Assembly: GCA_024364805.1 (NCBI GenBank)
Contig: CM044499.1
Span: forward strand, 77,855,405-77,919,404
Source: Euprymna scolopes
Taxonomy: Eukaryota; Mollusca; Cephalopoda; Sepiida; Sepiolidae
Reading direction: 5' to 3'
DNA: 64,000 nucleotides
The notes below the pieces were generated by a model. It had not been told where the DNA came from, did not search any database, and was given only the letters and a program-made list of their open reading frames with translations. Positions 12,538-25,010 of this stretch are shown here, piece after piece. Made by a program: the position numbers and the translations under genes. Numbering within the stretch: the stretch's first letter is position 1; every line of letters starts with the position of its first letter.

Positions 12538-13255
12538 NNNNNNNNNNNNNNNNNNNNNNNNNNNNNNNNNNNNNNNNNNNNNNNNNNNNNNNNNNNNNNN
12601 NNNNNNNNNNNNNNNNNNNNNNNNNNNNNNNNNNNNNNNNNNNNNNNNNNNNNNNNNNNNNNNNNNNNNNNNNNNNNNNNNNNNNNNNNNNNNNNNNNNN
12701 NNNNNNNNNNNNNNNNNNNNNNNNNNNNNNNNNNNNNNNNNNNNNNNNNNNNNNNNNNNNNNNNNNNNNNNNNNNNNNNNNNNNNNNNNNNNNNNNNNNN
12801 NNNNNNNNNNNNNNNNNNNNNNNNNNNNNNNNNNNNNNNNNNNNNNNNNNNNNNNNNNNNNNNNNNNNNNNNNNNNNNNNNNNNNNNNNNNNNNNNNNNN
12901 NNNNNNNNNNNNNNNNNNNNNNNNNNNNNNNNNNNNNNNNNNNNNNNNNNNNNNNNNNNNNNNNNNNNNNNNNNNNNNNNNNNNNNNNNNNNNNNNNNNN
13001 NNNNNNNNNNNNNNNNNNNNNNNNNNNNNNNNNNNNNNNNNNNNNNNNNNNNNNNNNNNNNNNNNNNNNNNNNNNNNNNNNNNNNNNNNNNNNNNNNNNN
13101 NNNNNNNNNNNNNNNNNNNNNNNNNNNNNNNNNNNNNNNNNNNNNNNNNNNNNNNNNNNNNNNNNNNNNNNNNNNNNNNNNNNNNNNNNNNNNNNNNNNN
13201 NNNNNNNNNNNNNNNNNNNNNNNNNNNNNNNNNNNNNNNNNNNNNNNNNNNNNNN
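12538..13255. other. Assembly gap (N)
   Basis: A run of N of about 718 bases. Any open frame crossing it is meaningless. Confidence 1.
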
Positions 13256-15778
13256 CATGCAGCACCAGAGGGGGACCATGCACACGTGGCTTGTTAGATT
13301 ATAGTTTGGTTTTGCCTAATCCTTCTATTAACTTTAAAACCATGTACTGGAATTCAACCTTTCAATGGTATAGAACAAAAAATCTCTATTTTTTAAGGTA
13401 ACTTAAAACAATCGGAAACATACCTATCCTTAGATAAGTTCATACTATAAATGTTTGGGTTTTTCCCTATTAATTTAGATTTTGTCAAACCGGTTATCTT
13501 GTCAAATTCAAAAGTCTGTCTAGAATAGTGGAACTCATTAATGTTCGTTATCTTAAACACTGTTTTTATACATCAAACAAAACAGAATGTGGGGAACTTT
13601 CAAATAAATTTATAGAAGAAATAAATTCTAACACAATTTATCTTCAGCAAAAATAAATCCGTTTTCTTCTACTTTCAAGTAGACAGTCAAGCATGGACAA
13701 ATTGTTTTAAAGTATGTTCAAATCGTTGAAAGCATTTGTATTCAAAGCAAACATTTATATATTTATAGAAATTTCTTTCATGGACGCTTGTCAGAAAAGA
13801 ATACATCTAATCACTTAAATCCAGAAAAGAAATGGACGAATACAAAAATATTGTCAGTAGTTGCATGTTTTTTCACATTGAATTATTTTTTATCATTTAA
13901 AGATTTATTAAAATTAAAACATAAATTACATTTATAAAAAACATTAAAAATCAAAAATCATAAAATTCACTGTAACATTTCATTTTTTCGTAAAGAAATC
14001 AGTAATTTTAATTTTTTGTTAATGGTAGATCCATTTCAATGTGAAAGAATTTAAAACTGTCAAAAAGGAAATAATTTCTAACTTAAATTTCGTATCATAT
14101 CCTCATATATGAAAAAAAAAAAAAAATGAAGGTTTTGTAAACTATTTTATATAGTTAGAGGATATTTTTACTCTGAAAAAACTTCCCAGAAGTTTATTAA
14201 TATTTACAAACTGCTGTTGTTTAATATCATTTCCTCCACTCCTTTTCGTACTTCTAAAGACTTTTGCAATAGATACTGAATCAGATGATTTCTCTTGATA
14301 TATTTAAAGATAATTACTCTAATTTGGTCAAAAACAAACTTTCTTTGCTTTACTCTTTGTTCTTGAAGCAGAATCTATGGATGAATTGGTTTTGCCATGT
14401 GTTCTTCATATTAATAATAGCACAAGAGTTGATGTATTTATAGATTGTGTGTGTTGTGTAAACCTCCCATATTTATCCTATTTCTGTTAACCTACTTCCT
14501 GTTTGATTCTTTGTAGAATTGATTTCTATTGATAGATTAAAGCAATGACGCTTGTGTCCTTTCTTTGAATCAACTTAAAATGTGCATTGCATTGTTAAAC
14601 CTTTCAGATTCTGAAATATCTGACTCTAACATTATCATACAATAACATAAAAATCACTAGCAATGATTTTTTTGATTAAGAGAATTGTATACAGTGAGAT
14701 ACTTGATTCACATTGTAATAGTTTATCGATTACTTTCTTAGTATTTTTGCTTTTTATTTATTTTCATGGCCTGCTAGCTAATCAGAATTAGTATTTAAAT
14801 TAAAAACAAAAACTGTCAATTTTTTTTTCTTTAAAGCATTTAAAATTTAAATTCACAATCCATGATGATCATCGATTTTAAGATTTTTTGGTGTTTTAAT
14901 CTTTGTCTCATTTGTGCACTAATTATTTTGAAAAAAGATATAACTCTCCAATTTCCTCCAGCTCTCGGTTAAATAGCTATGTGTATTCCATCTAACATAT
15001 AAAGATATCTTGTCAGATTTTGAAAGTCCTTCTCGAATAGCAGTCCGTATCACATAACGATGTTTAATTCAGACTAGCCTATTTTCTTCCACTATGTTAT
15101 TGGCACGAATATATTTTATTTTGCTTCATTTTTCTTTTTCTGAAAGTACTTATACTACCTAAGAATACTGTTAATGCGTATTCACCTAAGCGGAAGCATG
15201 AGTTTACATTCTTCATAAAAAAATAAAGTTTCTACATCTCCCTATCTAATTCTGCAATTATTTTTTACAATAAATTGTTTATATTATACTTAGTAAAATA
15301 TTTTTCATTCTAATTTCTATTTACATGTGTATTTATATCAGAAATGTAAATTATTTTAAAGGATATAAGAAGCCTCTCTTAGTTGTGGAATGAGCCACCT
15401 TTGCTAGCTTTAACACAAAATTCAAACAACCTTTGCATCGTCTGATTAATTTTACTAATTTTCTGTTATAAATATTTTTTAATAGAGACAAGAGACATAT
15501 AGGAGAGATAAAGTAATGACAACCCCTTTTCGTTGACTAAAAATAAAAATTAGCCTCTTCTTTATTGAAAATAGTAGTGACAGATTTACACGCTTCCTTA
15601 TATTTATGCATGAGCTACAGATGCTGAAATTTTTTTTAAAGATTTTTTCTTTTTAAGACTTTCAAGCATACATTTCATAAATATTTTTTTCTACTTTCAT
15701 AGACAAATAATTATAATACCAGTTTTCATTGATAAAATTATACTTCATCTTTTATTCAAATTATGTGTTTATCAAATG
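13256..15778. other. Non-coding AT-rich stretch
   Basis: No gene, repeat family or structure recognised on either strand. Confidence 0.5.
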
Positions 15779-15882
15779 AGTCCGTCGTCCCTATAGAGTC
15801 CTATATAATAAGCTTTTATTTCATAGAACTTAACAAGAATAATCAATACTATAAATATAGAACTCTATAGGGACGACGGACT
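15779..15882. repeat. Perfect 21-bp inverted repeat
   Basis: The arm 15779-15799, containing gtccgtcgtccctatagagt, is the exact reverse complement of 15862-15882. A 62-nt AT-rich loop separates them. It could be the ends of a small MITE or a snap-back insertion. A reverse-transcriptase fragment starts beside it. Confidence 0.9.
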
Positions 15883-15884
15883 GC

Positions 15885-16330
15885 TAATTGTTGAGAACTC
15901 CAACAGCCCCAAATGCAAAGAAACAAAAAAAAATTAAAGAAATGAAAAGAATTAATCTAAAAATTGAAATTAAATCTAATTTAAAAACTGTAAACTTCTT
16001 CGATGTTACTTTCAACCTAGCAAACAATACATATGAACCTTATCCTAAAAACAATTCCAATCTTTTATATATACACCCTTTATCCAACCACTTGAGGCAT
16101 TAAACAAATCCCCAAATCCATTGAAAATAGAATTAGTACAAACTCATCAAAACGGGGAATTTTCACTAAACACAAATTCTTTTTTAAAGCAGCTCTAAAA
16201 ATTAGTGGATATACTAATACCACCATCAACTATATTGACCCCCACCCCCACCAAACAATAAAAAAACAGATCTAGGAAAATTATTTGGTTCAACCCTCCT
16301 GTTAATTTAATAATCTTAATTTTTGATTAT
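15885..16330 (+). mobile_element. Reverse-transcriptase element fragment, C-terminal part
   Basis: The translation has KIEIKSNLKTVNFFDVTFNL, then ANNTYEPYPKNNSNLLYIHP and LSNH; further on, in another frame, KIIWFNPPVNL. The order FLDVTF-YRKPN-LYIHPQSNHPP-IIWFNPP is that of a widespread invertebrate reverse-transcriptase family whose C-terminus resembles Penelope-like elements. I recognise the motif order but not the named family. At least one frameshift and stops break it. A 21-bp inverted repeat ends three bases before it. Confidence 0.6.
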
Positions 16331-16724
16331 CTATTTTACTCCTTTGAGATTATTTCATCCTCCTAATTATCACACTTGTTATTAACCGAAAAATTCTTAG
16401 AAATGTAATTATGGTAAACCTTCAAATTCCCCCATCTTCTTCTATATCTATGTGTAATATTCTCCACTAATAATTCCAAACATACTTATGCATAATATTC
16501 TCCATTAATAACTCCAAACTATTAAAAATAAAATTACTAAACCTATGTAGTTAAAACTTTAAATGCCTGAAACCACTAAAAAATCCCATTTTCCTAGAAA
16601 TTCCACACCCTTCAAAATCCATCCTCTACTCTTTTCTTAACACTGCCCTGTAACCGACTTTAATTATAAAATCTATCAAACAGAACTTTTTTTTTACAAT
16701 TTTCACCCCAAACAAAGCACAGTG

Positions 16725-17690
16725 CCATTTTGAAGTAGGGGCTACTATCGGGGACATAAGTTGCAGGGATATTATGAAGGGAGATGTGTAGCAAGATGTC
16801 TGTTCACATTACACTTGAACTGCTGCATGTAAGTACAGTTGGGAAAGCAGAATCCCAGAAGGGAGTTCCAAAGCCTAGCAGTTCTGGGGAAGAAACTATT
16901 GGAGTAGAAGGCTTTCTTACACCTAGGGATCTCTACTGTGACAGGGTGGAATTTAGCTGGTTGTTGGGTTTGTCAGGGGTATTCACGTCGAGGGGGTATA
17001 AGTGCTTGTAGTTCGTCAGAGCATTCTCCATTAAAGTACTTGTAGAACAGGCAGAGGGATGCAACATTTCATCGATGGGACAGAGGCTGAAGCCTAGATG
17101 ACATTTCAGGACCTATCAGGTTGGCGACTCTCTTTGAACTCTGTCCATGAGTGAGAGACAAGTAGTAGATGCACCAGCCCAAATGTGACAACAATACTCC
17201 ATACATGGGCGAATGATGGTCTTATAGAGGTACAGGATACTTTCAGGCATAAGTAGTTTTCTAGCACAGTAGAGAGAGCCCACCTTCTTTGCAGCAGCCT
17301 TGGCAATGCTCTCAATGTATCTATTCCAGTTCATGTTCCTTGTAAACGTTATGCCAAGGAGTTTAAAGGAAGTACTTTCAGGTAATGTGTTCTTGGCCAT
17401 TGCTATTGGTGGTAGAGAAGGTTTCTTGTAATTATTGAAGGAAACAAGCTTAGTCTTGACAGCATTGAATGTGACCATCCATTTTTGTCCTCATTCCACT
17501 ACAGATTAGAGGTCTTCCTCTAGTGTTTCTGCCATTTCCGTAGATATGTGTTCATTTGTTTTCCCCTCGTGCCTTTTATAGAGAGTGGTGTCATCAGCAA
17601 ATATACCCATTTCAGAAACAATTTTATCAGGATGGTCATTTATGAATATCAGGAATAATAAGGTACTCCCGCATTTATATCATATTGTTT
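16725..17690 (-). mobile_element. LINE fragment with FADD catalytic motif
   Basis: On the minus strand the sequence encodes MGIFADDTTLYKRHEGKTNE (FADD at 17590-17601), then MVTFNAVKTKLVSFNNYKKP, FKLLGITFTRNMNWNRYIES and LYLYKTIIRPCMEYCCHIWA, ending near the 3' end. This is the palm and thumb of a CR1/Jockey-type reverse transcriptase. The N-terminal half and endonuclease are missing (5' truncation), and a few stops and shifts are present. It is the longest copy of its family here. Confidence 0.9.
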
Positions 17691-17756
17691 AGATGGACAA
17701 CCTGGATTTTTCTCTTATTTAAGGATTTAATTACATTATGTATTCCTCCAGTGGGA

Positions 17757-17915
17757 TTTATTGTTTTTATTACATCAGCCATGATCGGATAGAAGTGTTA
17801 ATTTATGTTTATCTTAGTTATTATCGCCTACAGTAAGGGTTGAACCTTCAACCTCCTCTCATTTAGAACTGATTAACCAATGCTATTTACCATTAGGTCA
17901 TATGCACTTGCCTGA
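17757..17915 (-). repeat. tRNA-headed SINE fragment, reversed
   Basis: On the minus strand it reads tgacctaatggtaaatagca, then ggttgaaggttcaaccctta (B box) and gatcatggctgatgtaa, i.e. the head and the beginning of the same SINE body. The A-box-like part is diverged compared with the 61618 copy, so it may be another subfamily. Confidence 0.6.
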
Positions 17916-18605
17916 TTATGATGGAATGAGAAAGATCTATTCCATTGGTTAAAAAGTTCTGTTTAAAATTCTGTACAGATGGAAAAAAAAATGTACTTAC
18001 TGCTTCCGCTAAAATATCCTCTCATCATCCCATATTATACAAACTACCTGCCACCCACTTTAACATGCCTCCTACTTCCTTTCCTTGCTCACTCACCTAT
18101 ATACACTCACTTTTCTACATACTCATCATCTCATCTCTTTCACTAATAATTTCTAAACATACAACATCCCATCTAATACTACTAATCTCAATTTCTTTCA
18201 CTCTATTATACATCTTGGACTTGTATTTCACTACTACTCCCCAATATTTTGTATATTTCATTTGAATATATTCACTAAATGCTATTCTTGGCAAAGTTGT
18301 TTAAATATCGCATCTAAAGAAACCTGATTCTTCGCTTGGTCTCTGCGATTTATCCTTATTACATTTTTTCTATCTATACCCTTCTTGCACACACACACTT
18401 ATATTTTATATATGTGAATTATTTTAGTTAATAAAGAAATACAAAATCTGTCCTTTTTCTTTTTTTAACCTCTCTAGCCAGTATGTTAAAAATCTAGAAA
18501 TTGTGCAAGAGGGGGGAAAAATGAATGACAATTTCAACATTTTTTTATAACGGCCTATAGAAAGAATAAAATTTAAAAAAAAAAAGTCATATCCTTGGAC
18601 TGGTT

Positions 18606-18613
<8 letters not shown>

Positions 18614-18665
<52 letters not shown>
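18614..18665 (+). repeat. (TG)26 microsatellite
   Basis: An uninterrupted TG run of 52 bases. Confidence 0.98.
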
Positions 18666-18668
<3 letters not shown>

Positions 18669-19841
18669 TGTTATGTCTATATTGTTTGCTTGTTTCTTTA
18701 ATTCAAGTCAGGTTTGTAGTTCAGGAATACAGTTTTCAACTGTTGTTTACCATTTCTAAGCCCCTCCCAAAGAGCAACTGAAATAGGGTTTCCATCTTGT
18801 GTGTAGGCTGAAGAATTCATTCAAGTTTCTGTGATTCGATATGTTCACTCAAAAGTCAAGGAAAGAAAGCAGAAAGAAAATACTTTTCTTTTACGCCTTT
18901 CTCAACATCGTAGCATCTTTTTTGCTTTCAATTTTCTCAATCAACCTCTCAAAATGTCGGCCAACATGTTAAAATCTTAACAAGATTTGCTTTCATTACA
19001 ATACTTAGCGTTGCCCGGGAATAAATGAGGATACCCTTGTATACTTCTGGTCACCATTTCTATTCTAGATTTTTAATTTATATAATTTTCAAATTCATAT
19101 AATAAAACTAGCTGTGAGATGTGTCACAACGTTGCACGGGGGTGGGGAATGATTTTACTTTAAATAAATATTGAAGTATCAACCTAACTTGTTCTTTTCA
19201 TGTATATTTTGATTCTTGAAAAATATCCAATATATCTATATCGTTATTTAAACAAGTTTTCTCAGTTTAAAAGGAGTTCTACATCACTGACCAATGACAG
19301 AAAAGATAAAGTAAGTATATGAAAATATAAAATATTGATTTAAATAAATGTTAGAGTATAAATTCTGAGGGAAAAGTAATTAATAAAAAGAAATAATCAA
19401 ATAAACTTACTGACGTCTAAACTCTTAGTGAACATTTATTGTTTTTTCAGGAATGCAAATGCATAGCATTCATTATTTTTGAACAAGTTTCGTTTTTATG
19501 CCACGGAAAATTAACACCTATTGAATTTGGTGGTTGAAGCAGTAGATAAAATGGGAGTAAAAATGACTGCTACCTGCTCTTTTAAAGCTTATTTGGTAGA
19601 TTCGGGTAATCTCCACAAGATATAAATAAATATTCAAAGAAGAAATCAATGCAGGACATAGGCAAGTAAACAAAAAAAAAATAATCAGAATGGACATTTC
19701 CAGGGCATTTTATAATTAATCAGAAGTGACATTTCCAGGGCATTTTGTAATTAAATCAGAAATAACTTTTTCCAGTTACTTTTTTAATATTAAAACTTTG
19801 TTACATTAAACATAGTATCTATTCACAATGCCTCCCCCACA

Positions 19842-19984
19842 GAACAGATTTAGACACCGGGGTCGTTTTTTAACGTGGAGGAAAAAAATTGTCTTAGTCG
19901 TAAAGAGAGAAGAAATTGAAATGTAGCACCTGAAGAACAGGTACTACACTTTGATCTTAGCCAAAAGGCCAAGAAAGACAAATC
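19842..19984 (-). repeat. SINE with U2 snRNA-derived head, copy 2 (best head)
   Basis: Read on the minus strand, this starts with the U2 5' end almost intact: ggccttttggctaagatcaa then agtgtagtacctgttcttc. The body (caatttttttcctccacgtt, then a GTGTCTAA piece) matches the copy at 8757. The branch-point-recognition stretch of U2 (GUAGUA) is present as GTAGTA. It is a SINE, not a U2 gene: the Sm site and 3' stem-loops of U2 are missing. Confidence 0.85.
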
Positions 19985-21816
19985 ATTTTTATTAGCTTTG
20001 TCTCAACAGCGACACCAATTTTTTTTTTATATTTTTTTCAGGGGTGACGAGGTTTATTTGGAATATTCCACTTTCCTTTTTAGGGATGCACGGCATGATA
20101 ACGGACAGAGCGATAAGCGTAATAATATAATGATTCTATTAAATAATATACTTAAAAAAAACATTGTGTACTAGTAGGAGTACCTGTTCTTGAATTGGTT
20201 CATAATACTTAGATACCTTTGGAAACTTTAATTTAAGCAAGGAGACTGGCCACAAAAAGCTAACAGACCTCCTATGATAGTGAAAACTTAAAGTAAAGCT
20301 TAGTTATAGTCTTAGTATAGTTTTATGAGTTCAAGATACTATGAAGCGCTTTTAAAATGAAATGTACTGTAATTTGCATGTAGTTCAAATTTCATTACAA
20401 TTAGAGGTGAAAAGATTTTTCAGTTTTATGTTTTAAAGACGCAGTTCGATAACGGAATACTTATTCCAAATGTAATAAAATTAGGTACAATGCATGGTGT
20501 CTTAATATAATGGTTCTGTTATTTTGTTTGTTTATTTGTCTGTTTTTTTTTTTTTTTAATATATATTTTCTGAGAAGTAATCCATCTTGTGCCAATTTAC
20601 CTTATGAAAATCTGCATTTTAAAAATATCATCCTTATCAAGTTTCACATTTCTATGTTCAATAGCTTAAAAGTAGTTAGTAGGCAGACAACTCACTTAAG
20701 GAAACAATTATTTGGTTTAAGCCAATATGGAGATATAATAATTCTAGGGAACTTTTATTATTACGAAACCAACAAAGCGTTACCACTGCCAACTAAGGGA
20801 AGTCTGGAAGGAATGTAAATACACTGTGATGTATAAAAAAAATGTATATACAGTGTAATTGAAACTTGGGCAGTGAGGGTTGAAAACACGTGTTGCATGG
20901 AGAGAAATGATATGAGAATATGATGAATGTGTAATGTGAGTTTTAAAAACAGGTTTAGATCCGATGAGGAAGATTAAATGTGCGTATTGTATAGGAAGAT
21001 GTGTGCAGGACAACAGACTTCATGTTGAAAGAACGAGAGTTTGGTTCTTAGGTTGGTAGATTTAGAACAGCTGAAGTAGAAGATTCAGTTTGCAGGGGAA
21101 GGCCATGGAAATCATAGGAGTAAGTGATAAGAATTAAGAGAAATAGGGATAAGGACCTGGCCAGGAAATCAATTTTTATAAGTCATTCAACGCATGCAAT
21201 CATGCAAAATGGATGTCAAAGCAAATATGATGATAAACATTTGAATTATGCAAATACGTTAATTTTGTTAAAATTAAAATTTAATTTAGTTTTTTCTTTT
21301 GTACTGTCATACAGTCAATGTGATGAAGTAATTAAATACTTTTAAGATATACATAGGCAGATTAGCTGATGTCTGCACTCTAAAATATTTGTTGACCAAT
21401 GAAATAGGCTGAACATATTGGCTCTGTTTTCTTTTATGATAATGTTCAATGGTTGAAAAGAGAATAATTTTTCAACTTACAACATGTCCCACATTGGGTG
21501 CAATTTCGTTTCACTTATTGTCCCTTTTACCTCATGGTTTTGTAGCTGATAATTGAACAAGGCACTCATTTCCACTAGATATTCTGCCAACAAAATCTTA
21601 GTCCTGAATACTTTCAATCAAATTTGAACCCTACAAAACTTTTTTTCCAAACCTTTTTTTGTAAAGATTACTATTTTATTTTAACAACTATTAGTAATCA
21701 CATCATTTCCCAACACATGTGAATTTATTGGAGTCTCAAAAATTATATTTAATTTTTTTTCTTTTTTAATATTATGGCATGTTGAATGTATTGGCATAAA
21801 AATCAATTTAGAAGTA

Positions 21817-23109
21817 TGAGGGGTGTGCAATAAGTAATGCCCCTGACTCACTTCCCATAGCAGCAGAGCAACGAAACTTGGCACAGTTATTAGTCTTTCT
21901 CTACATAGCAAGCACTCAGAGTTATGCATTTCTCCCATCGTTTGATGCAGCTCTGGAGACCGTTTTTATAGAACACTCCAGGTTGGTCCTCCAACCACGA
22001 CGTAACTTCAGAAATCAAGGCTGCATCATCTGGGAAACGCTTTCCTTTCAAAAACAACTTCATGGCTGGGAAGAGGTGAAAGTCATAGGATGCAAGGTTA
22101 GGAGAGTAGGGAGGATGGGAGAGGATTTCATAACCACACGCCCGTGCTTCTGATCTGGCGACATACGAATTGTGGACCGGAGCGTTGTCCTGCAGGAAGA
22201 GGGTACCTTTGCTGATCTTGCCCCGCCTCTTGATTTTGATAGCTTCCCTAAATTTCCTCAAAAGTGAAGCATAATAGCCTCCTGTAATTGTGGTACCCTT
22301 TGCCAGGAAATCTGTCATCACTACTCCGTCCTGGTCCCAGAAGACTGTGAGCATGACCTTGTCAGCAGAGGGCTGCACCCTTGCCTTTTTTGGAGGTGGT
22401 GAGTCCAAGTGCATCCACTGCATTGACTGGGCTTTGGTCTCTGGATCATAATGATGGACCCAGGTTTCATCCTGTGTAATCAGTCTTTTGAAAAACTTTA
22501 ACTCCTCTTCTTGGCACATCTCCAAATTCATCCTCGAGCACGCGACGCGTTCTCACTTCTGGAATGGTGTGAGCAACCTGGGAATCCATCTGGCAGACAC
22601 CTTATGCATATGCAAATGGTCATGAATGATAGTTTCCACAGACCCTGTACTAATCTTGACATCTTGGGTTATTTGGCGAATAGTAATGCGCCGATCTTCC
22701 AAAATGGCAGCCTCAACTTGACAGACAAATGCCTCATCAATGGCAGAAGAGGGGCGACCAGGTCTGAGAGTTGCTTCCACAGACTTCCGGCCATGTTTGA
22801 ATTCACGATGCCAGCATTTTACAAGGTCATATGATGGGGTATTGCCACCATAAGTTTTTTTCATTTCATCAAAAGTCTCCTGTAGTGTGCGTCCTTTCAA
22901 ATACAAAAAATGGATCACTGCTCGAGATTCAACAGGCTCCATTTCACACCTGACTCGGTTCAAACACCTGTAAAACAGAAACCACAATTAGTTCAGAGCT
23001 GTAAGTTGCCACATAACCGATAGATATATAAATCATTGCACATGCAAAATTTCAGCTAGATCAGACAACTGGAAGTGGGTCAGGGGCATTACTTATTGCA
23101 CGCCCCTCG
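21817..23109 (-). mobile_element. Nearly whole mariner DNA transposon (1293 bp)
   Basis: The ends are inverted repeats of about 38 bp: tgaggggtgtgcaataagta at the left, and gcattacttattgcacgccc close to the right end. They differ by a few bases and each is flanked by a TA (21815-21816 and 23110-23111), the normal mariner target duplication. One transposase reading frame fills the element on the minus strand. The length of about 1.3 kb is typical for mariner. It lies in what is probably an afadin intron, about 1.9 kb before the first exon seen. Confidence 0.95.
21890..22942 (-). pseudogene. Mariner transposase with one in-frame stop
   Basis: I take MEPVESRAVIHFLYLKGRTL as the start (22942), giving about 350 residues, normal for the family; the frame is open back to 22987. 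An N-terminal helix-turn-helix region includes HREFKHGRKSVEATLRPGRP. The catalytic triad is complete: D in TQDETWVHHY (near 22470), D in LFLQDNAPVH, and D 34 residues further in SPNLASYDFHLFP, i.e. DD34D. After RWIPRLLTPFQK the frame has a single TGA (22553-22555) and then continues unshifted (ERVACSRMNLEMCQEEE). A CGA-to-TGA change is the simplest reading. It is therefore recently active but probably inactive now. Confidence 0.92.
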
Positions 23110-24852
23110 TAAATATGAAATCGAGAAAAACATTTTAAATTATTAAATTGGCCAACATACTGGCATAGTTCCATCATAGTCAGTAAACTATCTAAAATAG
23201 AAACAGAAGAGGTCAAATGAACAGCAAAATATTTTAGTAATGAAAATTTATTTGAAACAATTAAGATATTTATAAAAATGTTTCTTTCATAGCATAATTC
23301 TTTTGTTTTAAATAAGTTATTTTTGTATAAACCACTAAGATTACTTTTCGTCTTGACTGTTTTTTATTCCAAGTTTTACATCAACTAGTTCCCATCTTTA
23401 AAAAAAATGCTAATTTGTTGGCTAATTTACTATAAAGTTGTTTCTTGGGTTTTTTTTTNNNNNNNNNNTTTGTTTTTTCTTGTCATACATAATACTAAAT
23501 TAATTTTAATGCCAATATATTCAGCACATCATAATCTATTTAAAAATAAATTTTTGAACTACTACATATCGTCTTTCCAATAAAATTGCATGTGTCTGGG
23601 AAACGACTTGATTACCTAAATATTTACTAGTGAAATAAAAATGGTGGCGCAAGTTATATGCATGACACACACGCATCAGAGAAAATTGAGAGGAGGTATC
23701 TCTATTAACCTTTGACCTTTTAAATGGAAAACTATCATTATTGTATTTCACCGTCGAAATTTTCTGTGATTGAATTTATTCAATGAAGCAATCAAGTGTG
23801 TAAACATCAGGGTCGCTTTCATCTTTGGTTTTACCTGCCGGCGTACTTAAGTACAAAGTCGCCATTGAATTACAAGATCACAAATGTTTTTATAGCCTCC
23901 ATATAAGCGACTTTTTTCTTTCATTTTATGTCGAACTTCAGGGAAAAGGGTTTTTTTTTTCACCCTGCTCGTATAAATTATGAAAATAATATTTTGTTTG
24001 TTTTGCTTGTCAGAACTATTTGTGCATTATTTAATGTTAAAATGATATATATTATTTGGTGATATTTCTGATATTTGTTATTTACATTCTTATCATGTTG
24101 TTACTATTTGAGAATGAAAATAATGTAAAAAAAAAAAAAATTCTATGGTATACATTTAATTGAATATAAGTTGCTATTTTACTCATAATAGGTTGTAGTA
24201 GCAGTAGACAAAGCAACATAAGATAGACTATATTAAATCCTCTCCTCCAAATAAAATTGCATTTTAAATGTATTTATTTTATTTTATTACTGGGTAGGGA
24301 GTGAATTTTAATGAACATCATTAAAAAATACTTACACATAAATAAAATGCATATCTACACAATAATATAGAAATTCTGATACAAAATGAAATGTTCAAAA
24401 TAAATGAGCTTATTTCGTCAAGTTTTATTAACTTAAATTAATGATTAAAATGAAACATGAGAAACATAACTCAGTCATAATACTGCCTACCTCTGCCTGA
24501 CAACGCATATTGTAAAATCTATCAAAATGTCAGCTATGACCAAACTTTTCAAGATTATAGTCATAAAATACAGGATTTCATTGGTTACAGTATGAGCCAA
24601 GTAGTGGGACTCTGTGATGAACAACACAAAACGTATCATTAAAAACGTTAGCTTCAACTTGACATTCCAAAATTAAATCAATTCTAAGTTGGGTTATGAC
24701 TGATATTTTGAGTACATCTGGTGATGATTGATCAAGCGATGTGGATGCTAAGCTGTGCACAAATAAACGTAATGTCAGATTCAACTAAATATATAACCGC
24801 CTTGGCAAAGGTGGCAATAATGGAAATGCATAAAATTATTATGCAACTTATA

Positions 24853-24928
24853 TTAGGTTGGTGCAAAAATGTTATTTTTTTACATGATATTAAATGTCAA
24901 AAAAGACATTATTTTTGCACCAACCTAA
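24853..24928. mobile_element. 76-bp mariner MITE with MADE1/Hsmar1-type ends
   Basis: The ends are a perfect 18-bp inverted repeat ttaggttggtgcaaaaat, flanked by TA on both sides (24851-24852, 24929-24930). The interior pairs imperfectly, so the whole element folds into one hairpin. This end sequence is the one known from human MADE1 (80 bp) and its parent mariner Hsmar1. It lies 82 bp upstream of the afadin exon at 25011. Confidence 0.93.
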
Positions 24929-25010
24929 TAATATTGGTCATTGATTGTTAGACGAGATAAAATATTGTTTTTAAATTTTAAAAATTATGGATTTCTCTTT
25001 CTCTTTTCAG

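Noticed and set aside
12397-13401. Long open frames on both strands
   Set aside because: They exist only because they span an N gap, which contains no stop codons.
17945-18265. 106-codon open frame rich in Ser, Leu and Ile
   Set aside because: It arises from a pyrimidine-rich strand; no signal or membrane topology that would make a convincing protein, no homologue recognised.
19920-19984. Possible U2 snRNA gene
   Set aside because: Only the 5' end of U2 is present, joined to a repeated body; the Sm site and 3' stem-loops are missing.
1-25010. Missing first exons of afadin (start of RA1)
   Set aside because: I looked for sequences like MRFYFQD, KCIRV or KFRPDMRM on the + strand and did not find them; they probably lie upstream of the window.
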